A stretch of DNA of 64,000 bases from Lunularia cruciata. Its lineage: Eukaryota; Streptophyta; Marchantiopsida; Lunulariales; Lunulariaceae. The position numbers and the translations under genes are program-made. The first letter of the stretch is position 1. Each line of letters starts with the position of its first letter. The stretch spans positions 68,390,944 through 68,454,943 of the forward strand of contig OX419755.1 in NCBI GenBank assembly GCA_948567375.1. The letters are read 5' to 3'. The notes under the pieces were generated by a model that was not told the DNA's origin, searched no databases, and saw only the letters and a list, made by a program, of their open reading frames with translations. Below are positions 1 to 11,778 of this stretch, one piece after another.

Positions 1-905
1 AATAAGACCTTGAATTCCTTCTCCTCATGGTACTCCATCTCTTTGTTCTTCTACCCGTCCACATTCTCCTTGAAGCGGTTGTGCTCTTCGATCTCAAAAT
101 TGAAGGTTGCCCAATTCCATTGGTCCACCCATGTGTGACATTTCTGCCCAATAATGTTGAGGTGGAACTATTCCTTCACCTCCATCTAATGCTCTTGCTA
201 TTCTCTATGCACAAGCAATGGCTTCAAAAACCATGCAAGGATTTTGCACCATGACTTCTTGGCAAATCCGCTCCTTCAACCCTCGTTTGAAATTGTCAAG
301 AACCTCTATTGAACTCATGTTGGTTATTGCGACTTGTAGATCCAAAAATGCCCCCACGTACTCTTATATGTTGTTCTTTTGTCTCAATCCCCACAGTCAA
401 ATTCAGGCCATCTGCACGGAATCCACCGATTGGAAATTCTTCATCAATCCTTCTTGCATTGTTGTCCACGTGACATCTCTTCTCTCTGCCAACATGGATC
501 GTTCCCAAGCATCATACCATGTGAGTGCTTTATCGGTCAAGTACCCATATGCAAACATGCTTGCAACATGCTTCGTGATCTTTGTTGAGAACAATCAAAA
601 ATATTGATTCATTCTTGAGATCCAATTTTCCACTACTCCCATTGTATGCTGCCCCTTATAAGGCTTGATGTTGCAGGTCTCTTCATCCAGAGTAGCAATG
701 TGGCTTCATCGTTGACAAGATTCGTAGGCATGGGTACCTCTCCAAGTACTTCAATCGTAGGTATTGGGTTTTGAGACGGCTCTTCTTCTTGCATTGCTTG
801 ATCATTCCTGAGGATCTGCACTTGACTTTGTAATGTCGCCATGGTCATCTTAATCTCTCAAAATTCATTCAATATCCCTTGCATTCCTTGTAATTGCGGA
901 TCCAT
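1..905 (-). pseudogene. Family A gag, broken copy
   Basis: The capsid-type Gag of a chromodomain gypsy element would package element RNA in the cytoplasm. The frame would start at the ATG whose complement is near 905. Pieces are readable at 848-633 (a Gln-rich start resembling 32146-32373) and 594-403, which carries the Gag motif ALTWYDAW and matches 32440-32600. Frames change and stops occur, including one in the region matching QEYVEAFLDLQVAITN of the 32 kb copy. An in-frame TGA sixteen codons after the first ATG is shared with the 32 kb copy. Confidence 0.85.
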
Positions 906-1466
906 GGTTTTTACAACACTCAATTGCTAATGTCTACTTCAATACAAAGTCAATATGATCACTCTAGAAGGTACAAAAACTATCAGAATTACCATTGGGA
1001 CCTCAGAAGCTATCACTCGTTTATAATACTCCTCTAACCACAAAATCTCTAAACATCACTTTTGGTCTCACTACATAACAAATTTCTACTTGAGTGTTGA
1101 AAGGAAGAGGATTTGGGACATTCATATCCATAACATCATAATAGAATATAGATTGTCAAATACCACTCTCTGTCATATACCACCATAGGTAGAATCACCG
1201 GTTTTGGTGAATTCATCACCTTGTCTATGAATTCTGCTCCAAAGTGATAAACTAATGATACTCTCATTTGCTCATGCTAGATGTACATAGAATGGATTCA
1301 AGAATGGAAAGCTAAGTGCGGGAAATTTTCCTCCCTATGCATCCATCCCATCCGCTCTCTGAAGTCCTTCCTAAGTCTAGCAATTACTCTATGTTCTCCA
1401 TCTCAAATTACTCAATTTTAGTAGTTCATGCTCTTCCAAGAGTGGTGATCTAACCTCTTGGACTAA

Positions 1467-1485
1467 AACACTTGCTCTGATACCA
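1467..1485 (-). other. Primer binding site, tRNA-iMet type
   Basis: On the minus strand, one base after the LTR, the sequence reads TGGTATCAGAGCAAGTG. This is the usual plant primer site complementary to the 3' end of initiator tRNA-Met, and it sets the element's orientation and LTR border. Confidence 0.92.
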
Positions 1486-1486
1486 T

Positions 1487-2221
1487 TATAATACTTTGAG
1501 GATAAGAGAAGAGAGAAAATACAGATTTCACACTCAATCATACGATGCCCCAAAGGAGCACCTTCTCTTCATTATATAGACAAAGAGGATTTCCTCCAAG
1601 GAAGCTCCACCATAGGATTAGGCACACATATAGGTGACATGTCAACAAGCTCCACCCTTGGATTACTTACTTGGATGGGTGACATGTAGATCCTGGTCCT
1701 ATCTGGTTGGTCAAACAAGCTTTGACCAGAGGGAATCTTTTAGAGAATCTTCTTGTAGGAGTCTCAAAATCATGTGGGTAAGGTATCATTAGAAAGCTCT
1801 CAACAAGAAAAACTAGGCGGAGGGAAGGCCAGCTTATCTTCCATTGCGAGGCAAAGAGTCTATACATTTTTGAGGCCTAATTCATCCATTTAGGCCTCCA
1901 AAATTGCCTTCAAAGATTTCAAGCATATTTTAGTTCATACTCTATTAGTAGAAGTCCCCTTTTGGTGATACTTCTTTCTGATCTGTTTAGTACATCATGT
2001 GTAACATCCTTCCAGATGTTACCAAACCAATTCTCACCTTTAAATCATATGCCTAGTTATTGGTTCTAAGGTTTTCAAGTCTATTTCGGTTTCTGCACTA
2101 TTAGTAGAAGTACTCTTTTGGTGATACTTCTATCTGATTTGACCATCATGTATAACATCATTCCAGATGTTACCAAACCAAATTTCACATCTAGATCATA
2201 TGGCTAGCTCTTGGTATTACA
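1487..2221 (-). repeat. 5' LTR of family A (minus)
   Basis: The 735-base LTR matches 30734-31473 and 36864-37607 in reverse. Its start is TGTAATACC (complement ending at 2221). Its end should be ATTACA but reads ATTATA, a C-to-T change on the element strand. It is bounded by the primer site on the left. Confidence 0.92.
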
Positions 2222-2224
2222 AAG

Positions 2225-2800
2225 CATTGCCCAAGTGTAGAACTCTTTAGTCTCAGACCGCATAAAGCAATAGAACAAAATGAATGTTTCATTTGTCATT
2301 GTCACACTTGTTCCATGCAATAGAGGCATCTGATATTGGTTGGTCTTGTACATGTTGTTGATGGAATAGACCTTGTCAGCTGAATATAGTTTGGCAATGT
2401 TCTATGCTGACTTAGGGAAGATAAAAAGACATGTAAGATTGCTAACATGGTTGCATTTGATCTCATGCTAGATATCCCATAGAATCAAGGTATCCAATAA
2501 GGCTTCAATTGCTGTTTTATCAACCGGCATCCTTCTCATGTTGGCTTTCTTGATATTGTAAATGTCTTGAGCTATTGAGCGGGTTGGTAGCATCATGTTC
2601 ATGTAAGACACCAAAAACAACATGAGGGTATGCTCCGATGCATTTCAGGTTGTGAACAGTTTCAACCTCTTCCATGGAGAAGGCTCTTGCAACTAGATAT
2701 GTAGCCACATTTTCCATCTCTTTATGGTTGTCTTGTGCATTGGTCACTCTAGATAACCAATTCTCACTATCTTCCTCATGTTTGCAAAAAATGAGTTAGA
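2225..2800 (-). pseudogene. FAR1/MULE-type transposase remnant
   Basis: Read on the minus strand, short conserved blocks of the MULE/FAR1 transposase core appear: RDIYN-like IYNIKKANMRR, then EALLDTL, then YKTNQYQMPLLHGTSVT and a final EFYTWAML (about 2240-2650). Upstream, the frame at 2747-2520 gives AFSMEEVETVHNLKCIGAYP, which fits the region before IYN in that family. In FAR1-like proteins and Mutator-like transposases these blocks surround the catalytic core. A frame change near 2590 and several stops make it non-functional. The frame is cut at 2221 by the family A LTR. I cannot say whether it came from a transposon or a domesticated FAR1 gene. Confidence 0.72.
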
Positions 2801-5800
2801 AAGGACACTCTTGGTGGAGCATTGAGGTACTTCAAACATGTGCTTGATTGGTGTGCATGCCGCCATGGACTCAAGTAAAGAATATGCTTTTATTTAAACC
2901 TCTTGGCGCTTTTCCAATAATTTGCATGCATTGAATCTTCAAGGCATAACCACTTGTCAAAGCAAAGGTTTTTATTGTAGCCGTGGTCTCCTCAAGCAAA
3001 TTGTAACATGCATCCGTGGGTGCACAAATGAACATATTGGAACCAAGAGAAAAATGGAGAGCAAGAGAAGATTTGTGCTGTGTGTTTATGCAAAGTGAAA
3101 AGGAGAGAGTAGAGAGAGTGTGTGTGTTCTTACGGGTAGTCCAAGGCCCTCTCTATGGCATCCCAAGAAATTCACACTATTGGCAAGATAATAGTAGTGT
3201 GAGGTACAAGTACTAAACATGTGAGGTACATATACCGGCTCCCTTTTTATATTGTTGACAAGATGCCGCCATTAGGTTTATCATTTTGGTCATGGTTTGA
3301 TTAAGGTCTCTTGTAACAAGCTCTTCTCTTTATGCTCGGCCCTTTAACAAAACTTAAGTTTCAGGAACGAGTTAGTATCATGATATGAAAAGAAAAAGAA
3401 ACTAAAACTAAGACTAACATTTGATAACAAGAAAAGTATACATGCTTATTTATCTCTTATACACAAAAGATAGCATGTACGGACTTAACATTATGTACCA
3501 AATAAGGTAAATTACATGTAACATTTTTCAAATGTTTCATCATGGCTTTATGGGCTTTGCCATGCATTTGATTCCAAAATTAAATTTTTTGTCCAATGTA
3601 TAGAGTAGAAGCAGAAGAGCAAATCCAAGGAACCGTGGTGATATGATGTTAGTTTGTCATACTTTGTTCAAATGTGTGAAAGTTACACTTTAAGTGACTG
3701 CTAAAGAAGAAATGGAATTAAAATGATCCATTTAGACTTTGAACTATACTTCGAAAGACTAGACTAGACGAGACTAGTCTAGACTTCAACCAATAGAAAG
3801 GCCAAGTTCTGTGGGCTTCAATTCATGTCATGATCTTAGATCGTACAAATATCTAAATACGAAAATATGTAAATATTTGGTCTAAAAATCTACTTTCCAT
3901 AGTTTGTTTTGTACGAAATAGATACATTAGTGTTGTAGAAACATTACTAGGATACAAACAATAGTAAATTGCTTGCTGTAATTCTTTGGTCTTTGACTAC
4001 AGTACAATAGTCTACTCGCGGAGATCTTTCAAGAAATCAACCACGGATTTTCTTTATAGACAAATAAAACTGTCACTTTGTAAAAAAAGAGATGATCGAG
4101 AGGAAATGCCAAATTTTCCTATGCACATAATGACATAAAACAACTCTTGGTTGATGTTTCTTGACTCAAGTACGATGTAGGATTCTAAAAGACATCAACT
4201 AAACTTAAGACATACGATATTTACTTTTAATTTGCATATTCTACACTGTAGAAAGCATGAACTTCATTCCGAAAAATTCTTTACTTAATTTTGATATTAT
4301 AGTTGCTTGTGATCACGGGTTAAATCTGGACTGAATTCCAACCGGATTGGAACCCAATTCACCTTCAGTTGAGTTAGCTTCTCCTTTTACCGATTTGATA
4401 AGATCTTCCCATCCATAGTCATGATACAAGCATAGGCTCCTGAAGTCTTTTGGGAGAGACGACTTTACACGTTGTGGATAACATGTTTCATAACACTATT
4501 AAAGCAGAATCCGGCTTCAAAGTAGTAGGTAAGGTAGCTCAAGTTTTTGTGAACCGTTCTCATGAGACATATCTATGCCCAAAATTATACTCGTCCTGTG
4601 ATATTTCTGTACCTGAAGTCAGTTTGTACATCTGTACTAATTACTGTAGCTACATTGGAATGGAGCTCTGGTAGATATCAGATGTTCCCATCTACGTTCA
4701 CATGAACTAAATGAACGTAGTGATGGACTCTGTGTCCTTATCGCTGTCACTTGTTACGAACTACTGTTCAAGTTTTTATACGGTGTTCTTATCCGTAGCT
4801 TTGTCACTCGGTGGGAACGAAGCGGGGTATGCCTTGACTTGACTCTTACCACTTTGGAGCAATTAGCTCTATCCACGATTTACTGTTTCGCATGTTCTCT
4901 CGTGTGGATGTTATGTCCAATATACTCGGCGTGTGACTACTCGGGATCGGTACTCCACACTTCCGTTGAAGTGCGGTTGATCCCGGCCATGAGTCGGAAA
5001 CCTCTTTAGCCTATACTACTGGCTCTTGGTTGGAGCTGATCCTTCAATTCTTGTGTTTCACACCTACTTGATACAATTGTAAGTAGCAGCTGACAGACTA
5101 AGTAGGAATTTCAGACTACCGTTGGAGGAAGATTAGTTACTGGAGGCACCTCAAAGACATCCATACTGTCGCACTTTGCACTACTCAGCAAGTGTATTTG
5201 AAGAACGTTCAATCCTTTGAAACTGTGAAGAGGTCCGCGTCTCCCATCCGTAGGTCGGAGTTGTCAAGTTTCTCTTTATATGCCATGTTACGGTATGTTG
5301 TTTTCATTTGATGTTGCAGGCTGGACATCCACGTCTCATTGCACATAGCAAGACAGTTTTGAGAGGCGGGAGAGGTTACATCCTGAGCTTGTAGTCTTCA
5401 CTCCTTACCACGCCATTAAGGACACTAAAACCATTTCTCAGAAATCGATTTTCGGAAACCCTGCTAGGAAAAAAACGGATTGATAGCTCTGATTGATACG
5501 GCCAATATCTCCCAATTAGAGCAAAGGGCTCCGATGACATATCTCTTGGAGAACATCCAAGACTGATTCAAAATTGCATGGCAACCTCGTTGCGGGATTA
5601 CCACCTAGACCATTCTGCACTGGCGGCTACTTAAGCAGATGTAATTCCGGAAGCTCAACAAAATTCCTGCTCTGAGACAACCTCTTAGGACAAAGAAGAG
5701 CTTGTTTGAGCTTGTTTGAGTGGATTGTTTCATGGGAGAGAAGTTCTCATGTAGGATATCTCGCATGAAATAGATGTGCTTCATCACCTCTTCGGCATAC

Positions 5801-5935
5801 CTCTGTTCTCCACGCTGTCACCTCGTAAAGGGACTACTACCCACAGGTTGCGGTAGTCTCTTCACTTTGTACCATGAGTCTACCTCATTTGTATGTAGAC
5901 ACACGGCAAAGTTCTTCAACTGAAAACATGGACAC
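2801..5935. other. No recognisable gene
   Basis: About 3.1 kb with only short, unconvincing frames. 2801-3000 may hold the N-terminal rest of the MULE-like relic. 3240-4300 is AT-rich. From about 4300 the base composition becomes more balanced, but no frame on either strand resembles a protein I know. It could hold UTRs or a non-coding transcript of the EMB514-like gene side. Confidence 0.5.
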
Positions 5936-7504
5936 TTACCATTTCTTACCTTTTCCGCCACCACCACCTTTCCCTCCTCTCCATCCTCCACCACCACCTC
6001 TTCCCTTATTATGCCCTTGATAGCCCTTTCCTTCCCTGCCACCATTGTCAGCACCTCCCTTGCCTTTACCTTTCTTGTCCCATTTGTCCTGCTCTGCAGT
6101 GCCAAAGAGCCGTTCAACAATCAAATCGCCTGATGGAGAGAACAAAGACTCTGGTAATGGCATGAGCTTGTCGACACACTTTCGGTAGCTGAAGTCTGCC
6201 ACCGTGCCGTCTGTTCGGACCAGATAATAACATCGGCTATGCCAACCAGTGTGAAACCTAATTTGGAAAGCCTTGATTCCGGAACCAATCTTCGATGCTG
6301 CATCCCGATGACCTTTGGTGATCAGATCAGTGAGCACCATGTGTTCGTACTGCGTTCGTCACAAACATTACAGTTAGTCCACATATGCATATGAAGAAAG
6401 TAAGCACACCGACCCGTCAGAAGCTACACTTACTTCTAGACGGTCTCGATTGGGTGATTTTCATTTCCACCAAAACTTTCTCTTGCTTCCTGTGTGCTTC
6501 AAATACACTATTGAAATGGTTAATTTATCAGTTTGACTTTGCTTGACAAATAAGTCACTATACCACCGTCGTACACAGACTTGTCCAGAAAGAAATGCGC
6601 AAAATCTGAGTCCAAGCTCAGAATATTGATAGATCGAATTCGGAGGGTAAATTTCGGACAAATTGTAGCGACACATGTTCTACAACCCTAAAAGGAGTTT
6701 CCAAGAACAAGTATGGCGCAAGCAAGGGTTTAAGCTGTTCGGCAAAACCCCTACTACCAAACGTTTCACAATCTTGGTGAAGCACATGATGCCGCGGAGA
6801 AATATACAAACACTCTTCCAGCCTCTAGAATAAAGAGGTTTCGGAAAGAAATTTGTGAGGCTATCCACAGAGAAATATAAGAGCAGGCAGAGGATCGTCT
6901 GACCAGGACGGACAAGGTTAAGGTTTTCGACCCAAAACCCTGTTCGTCCTAATGGGTCCAATGCTGAACGAAAGTCCCATCACGCTTAACTTAGAGGTGA
7001 CAAAGCACGATTGTTGAGCGAGAGAAAAGGCAACGTAAGTACGCAAGTAAGAGAGTAAAGAGTAGTAAGTACCTTGTTGATATCGACATTGGCGAGCCAA
7101 CCGTGTAAAAGGTCGTAAAAGTATGTAAACATCTCGATGCCAGAATGAAACAGTTTGGGACCAAGCTTGACAGGGGTCACTGCCTCCTTCTCAGCCGTTC
7201 CATTGTCACCCTCGGACTTCACTCTTTTCAGATCTTCCGCACCATTCTCAACCTCTCTCGCCCTCTTTCCAAGATTCGTCTCAGATGATGTTTCAATACT
7301 CACGTCCTCTTTAACCTCCACCGTGACAACTTCAGTCCTCGTGACAGTGACGGTCTCCACAATCGTCGTCGCCGCAGTAGCACCATCCATGCTTTCACTC
7401 TTCGCCTCCTCCCCGATACTCTTGTCTTCCAGGGTTTCTGTGGTGATTTTCTCGTCTGGGGGTATGTCCACAATAGGCACTTCAGGAACCTTAGTCGAGG
7501 TCAT
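5936..7504 (-). CDS. EMB514: EMB514-like nuclear protein with DCL/DUF3223 domain
   Basis: Two exons: 7504-7073 and 6349-5936, with a 723-base intron starting GTACTT and ending GCAG; the product is 281 residues. Residues 1-110 are acidic and low-complexity, with a bipartite basic stretch (about 80-96, KRAR...LKRVK) that looks like a nuclear localisation signal. Residues 112-205 form the DCL (DUF3223) domain: KLGPKLFHSGIEMF, then NK-YEHMVLTDLITKGH across the splice, then KAFQIRFHTGWHSRCYYLVR and DFSYRKCVDKLMPLP. The tail (about 235-281) is Lys/Gly-rich, as in EMB514. DCL-domain proteins are linked to rRNA maturation and embryo or plastid development; the molecular role is poorly known. The ATG at 7504 is the first in frame. 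The stop TAA lies inside a good donor-like GGTAAGTG, so an alternative tail is possible. Confidence 0.87.
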
Positions 7505-8195
7505 TTCCTCCCGCTCCTATCTTTTTGCCCAAGCCTGCACTCGCTGATTCTTCTTCTTCTCTTGCTACGGCTTCGCCCCAATTCCTCGTTCTTCCTTGAT
7601 TCCTGAAAGATTGAATGATCCGAGCAATTCCTTCGGGTGATTCTCTGATGGCTCACCACTTATACTTCTGCTGAAGAGGAGCCCACTAATCAGCGCTCAG
7701 GGAGAGTTTTCCCGGTACGTGTCAAGTTACCGGGTAAACGTTTAACCCACCGAACGTAGCTAAACTTTACGGGATTTTTCCCCGATACTTTCGCTAATTT
7801 CGGGAACTCCCTATCTGAACCATGTCCCGCCGAAATATACCATACATCGGTAAATACGAAAATTCCACCGGGACTTTGTGCTGGTTCTTTCCCTGCAGTA
7901 GAGACCTAAAGAAGCTCGGCTCCACTGCACTACAGTAGTTGTTGGCTTCCCCACAGTGGAACTGGCAGGTGAAAAGAATATCTCCTTCCGTCCTTCCGTT
8001 CCGTCCGTTCGTCCATCCGTTCCTATCCTTCTTTCTCGGGTAGAATCGCGAACTCCTCTGCACCAGAAAACGACAAGGAGAACCGGCCAACGATGGTCCC
8101 ACAACATCCATTTCCTCTCGGGACTCGAAATTTTCTCGTAGACATGAGAGCAAAACCCGGTGGACTGCTCAAACCAATTCTCGACATTATCGAGG
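7505..8195. promoter_or_regulatory. Shared divergent promoter region EMB514-like / FKBP17-like
   Basis: 691 bases separate the two divergent start codons, so both promoters and 5' UTRs must fit here. Visible elements are an ACGTGTC abscisic-acid-response-type core (7717-7723), a near palindrome GGGTAAACGTTTAACCC (7732-7748) and a pyrimidine tract with repeated CCTT/CCGT units (about 7979-8040). I see no clear TATA box. The assignment rests on position rather than on proven sites. Confidence 0.55.
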
Positions 8196-9136
8196 ATGGT
8201 GATGATGGTGGCAGCAGCTATGGCGAGTTCTACAGTAATGGGGGTGAGTTACCCATCGTTACGACGAGATGTGGGTTCCAGGTCGTTTAGATTATCTACG
8301 ACTGTTAGATCGCCGTCTATAGTATCTGTGAGTTGTAGACATAAAATTTGCAGTTTGGCTTCGAATTTGGAAGATGAGACCAAGGCTGAGGAGGTGGTGG
8401 TGCCTGTTGAGGAGAGGGAGCAGCAGAGGAGATCGAAGGGAACTAAAGTAGGAGGGGAGTCCACAGACTGGATAGCTTCGGGTCTCACCAGAAGGTTTGG
8501 ATTAGCTGGAGGATTAGCGTGGGTTGGATTTCTGGCCTTCGGAGTAATATCTGAACAGATCAAGACACGGACTGAAGTGTATCTCGAATCACAGGGCACA
8601 CAGTACGTGAATTCTGAGCCATCTCTGGAAGTAATGTTCAGATGAACTGGTGTACGAACAGAATTATCTAGATTGCAGCGATACCGAGTTTGAAGAGATC
8701 TTAACTCATTTTTTGACTGTATTCTTGTTATGGATATAGGGACGTGGAGGTTGCACAGGAAGTGATACTTCCGAACGGAATCAGGTACGTAGATTTGCGG
8801 AAAGGAGGAGGTTCGTCACCCTACAAGGGGGACTTGGTGGTGGTGGATATCACTGGGAAAGATCGCAGCACAGGCGATGTATTTATTGACACTACAGCTA
8901 AGGATAAGAAACCTATGGCATTTGTGTTTCTGTTGAAGCCTTATGCTGGAGGAGTGTGCGATGGGGTGGAATTTGCTATGGAAAGCATGAAGGCAGGTGG
9001 CATTCGGAAAGTGATTGTTCCTCCAGAACTGGGATTTGGGGAGACCGGTGCAAAATTTGGAGATGTTAACATTCCCGGTGGGGAGGAACTTGAATATGTA
9101 GTGAGCCTCCAAAGAGTATCTATAGCCCCATCATAG
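8196..9136 (+). CDS. FKBP17: Plastid FKBP17-type peptidyl-prolyl isomerase-like protein
   Basis: Two exons, 8196-8602 and 8740-9136, with an intron GTACGT...ATATAG of 137 bases; 267 residues. The ATG at 8196 is the first in frame (an upstream GTG is ignored). Residues 1-50 are rich in Ser, Val and Arg and poor in acids, as in a chloroplast transit peptide. Residues 90-125 carry the block STDWIASGLTRR and a hydrophobic stretch ending FGVISEQIKTR, typical of plant FKBP17. The FKBP fold follows at about 145-262 (EVILPNGIRYVDLRKGGG, VIVPPELGFG, LEYVVSLQRVSIAP). The active-site Trp of FKBP12 (GWE) is replaced by GVE, so isomerase activity may be low. FKBP17 proteins act in the chloroplast, probably as assembly or folding factors. 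It is divergent from the EMB514-like gene. Confidence 0.9.
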
Positions 9137-11778
9137 TAGACGAGGTAGGCAAGTGATCGGCTTATTGTAAATTAAATTTAAGAAATTGAATCCAAAAGTT
9201 GTACTGTGATTCTGTCTTCTCACAAGAGTAGAACTTCTGAAACAACCACTCGGCTCGTTCTCAACTTGAGCAGTGTGGTAATGGATCAGTGATCACTAAG
9301 CACAACCGATAGGGCTAAATTGCATATGATTTGTGCTTTTTGTAAGATTATATCAAATTCTTTCAAAATTACTGTCAATTGGTCAGAATTGGTTACGGTG
9401 TCCAAATGGACGCGATGATTCCTTGGTGTTCTAGGTAACTACCCTAGCTGTCGCCTACATTGTGAGCACAGAAAGGTACAGGACCTATGAACAATTTCAG
9501 AAGATAAGTGTTATTGAATTTGCAGTCGGCCAACCTTGATCTTTCAATAGCTTGCTGCGTCTTCCAGCAAGCTTGGGATGCGTGAATACGACTTCGAACT
9601 TCCTTCTGGCTTTATTCATCGTCACGATAAGCAACAGAGGATTCCGCTGTATCTCTATATGCTAATTCATACCATCTCTAGAAGGAAATGCTAGTGATCT
9701 ATATCCATCTATACAGACATGCCAAGAAAAGAGGACGAGGAGAACTCCCGGAGAGATTGTGACATCTCAAAGTGCTCCGGACTTGAAAAGGTAGGAGCAG
9801 CATGTATAACTGTCTATTGGGATCAACTTTAAGGAAGCCCTGGACCTGAAAACACTCAGAAAAGCCCTATCAGTGAACTAGTCACTAGCAACTCCCATAT
9901 CAAAGGCCTTGGTGGGGGGACAGCCACGGCCGTGGGGAGCGCGGTCTACCTCAAAGTCGAGTTAGATAAAGCTAAGGCTGCTAGCGGGGCAGCTCATACC
10001 CGCTAGTGGCTTGAAGTGGCAGAAGCTTAAAATAAGAATTTGGAGCCAACAATGCGATTACCTTAATAACAATGGAACACGCGCGGAACAGGAACTACAG
10101 GATGCTATACGGCACGATGTCACTTACGTAACAGGGGTTTTCGCTCTACACTGAAATACGGGGCCACAAATGGGAATCTGAGGCTGCTGTACGGTCACGT
10201 AACAAAGGCCTAGTTGCCTATTTAAAGCACCCAGACTAGAGTAATTATCTTAGTCCACCACGAGGAGTGTAGGTTTCAATTCCTCCCAAGGGCCATGGGC
10301 CATGTGCTTCCATTGACATTTATGGCAGCCATGAATGTAATGCATGCCACCTTTCTGTGAGTTCACATATGGTCAGTGCTCTAGTTCCGGTTGGTACAGC
10401 TGCAATAATCAAGTATTGAGGCAAATGTGTAAACTTTGTTAGAATCGTTTGAACAACGGTGGCTCGCGAGAGACATAAGACAACCTCTCCTTATGAATTT
10501 CCCTAGAACACTTGTCGCGAAGGTGCAACGAATCATTACTCGGCTGTAGTCCCAGCATCGGGCACTTCACCTACGAACATCGTTCCTGATCACAGAGATC
10601 TAACTCAGAAACGAGCCATTACTATGGCCACTGATGTAGAATAACAAGCGCGAAAATTTACTTGCTTGTTCGCGGAGTGCACGCGCACGATTGTTCCGAG
10701 GTTTCGAGCTTAAGTAAGGATCCAGATCCCTAAGGTCCTTCACAATTCTTGCATTTGACACCTGACAAGAGTTCTGGATTTGAAAGGGGTACATGAATTT
10801 GATTTTGGTTTCGAGTGAGTTTAACATAAGACACACAATCTTCCGTATGTCTAGATGAAAAAGGTGGTTTAAATATTTCTAACCAGCTAAAACATCATTC
10901 GATCGCTGTCCTTGGCATGTAGAGACGCTAGAATGTAGGTCCGTCGATAAAAAGCATCCGTAATTTCACAATTTCTTCTTACATGTATACATATACTAAA
11001 TATAATTGTCATGTTCTGAATAGCTAACAGAAAACTAGCGGCATTGTTTACGATATCAAGTAAATTTGTTGTTTACATACATGTCCATATGCATAGAGGG
11101 TGTTTGTTGGCTGTCGCATCAATAATCTTGATAAACCACCCGGCCAGAATGACCTCTTTGATCGTGGAAAGGGAGAGCCATCGTCTATGTTCCTTATATG
11201 CCGATGATGATAAAATCCTCTCCTAAACAACGAGTACTATGGCAAGAAAAGAAGTCCCTTTTTCTGTAGATCTACAGTCGATGCGGGAGTTACCAACTTC
11301 ACCCTTTATCACATGATTCTCAAAAGCGCAATTTCCCACGCTTTCGCAGTAGGCAATGTCGATAGTACTGTAGTCTCCAGGTCGAATTTGTTGTCTTCTG
11401 TAAGTGGTCACAACAATCTTCACCGTGTGCAGGGAAGCATGGAAGTTTTGTCAGATGCACCGAGAAATGGCTCAAAGACCTGTGATCCGCACACTCTCAA
11501 GACGCTGCGATGTTACTAAGCTGTTAAGGATGAGTTGACAGTCTAACTCCTCTTCAGAGGACGTGGTATCTGTTTCGAGCAGTAAACTTCAGTGCTGATA
11601 ACATGCAATAAATGGTAGCTTTGATCTGATTGAAACAAATTAGAGTTGTTCCATAAGATGCTAAAACACCGTCTAGCGTTTTCCTAATTTGTATTAGCAG
11701 TACAAGTTGTTCGTGATAGGAAAGAACTGATCAGTAGAGGTCACACAAGACTTCCATAAGACACCGTCTAGCACGTTT
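9137..11778. other. Intergenic, nothing recognised
   Basis: 2.6 kb between the convergent ends of the FKBP17-like and ankyrin-PGG genes. It must contain their 3' UTRs. No frame longer than about 80 codons is convincing and no tRNA-like cloverleaf is evident. A GC-rich patch at 9905-9960 contains CCACGGCCGTGG. Confidence 0.6.

Larger units (their letters stand above)
1..2221 (-). mobile_element. Ty3/gypsy element, family A, 5' end (cut by window edge)
   Basis: This minus-strand LTR retrotransposon runs off the left edge. Read from the right it has a 5' LTR (1487-2221), a tRNA-iMet primer site (1467-1485), a leader and a broken gag (1-905). LTR and gag match the complete element at 30734-37607 along their length, so both belong to one family. 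The right LTR border cuts a transposase-like reading frame that continues at 2225, so the element inserted into an older DNA transposon. The base quintet right of the LTR is AAGCA (2222-2226); its partner should lie beyond the left edge. Confidence 0.9.

Noticed and set aside
7155..7547. 130-codon plus-strand frame over the EMB514-like exon 1
   Set aside because: It is the reverse shadow of an exon with clear domain homology; its Ser/Val-rich composition follows from the Glu/Lys-rich protein on the other strand.
7794..8153. 119-codon minus-strand frame upstream of the FKBP17-like gene
   Set aside because: It lies over the pyrimidine-rich 5' UTR of the FKBP17-like gene and has no recognisable domain.
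10200..10320. Possible tRNA (GGTTTCAATTCC resembles a T-arm)
   Set aside because: No matching acceptor or D-arm could be folded around it.
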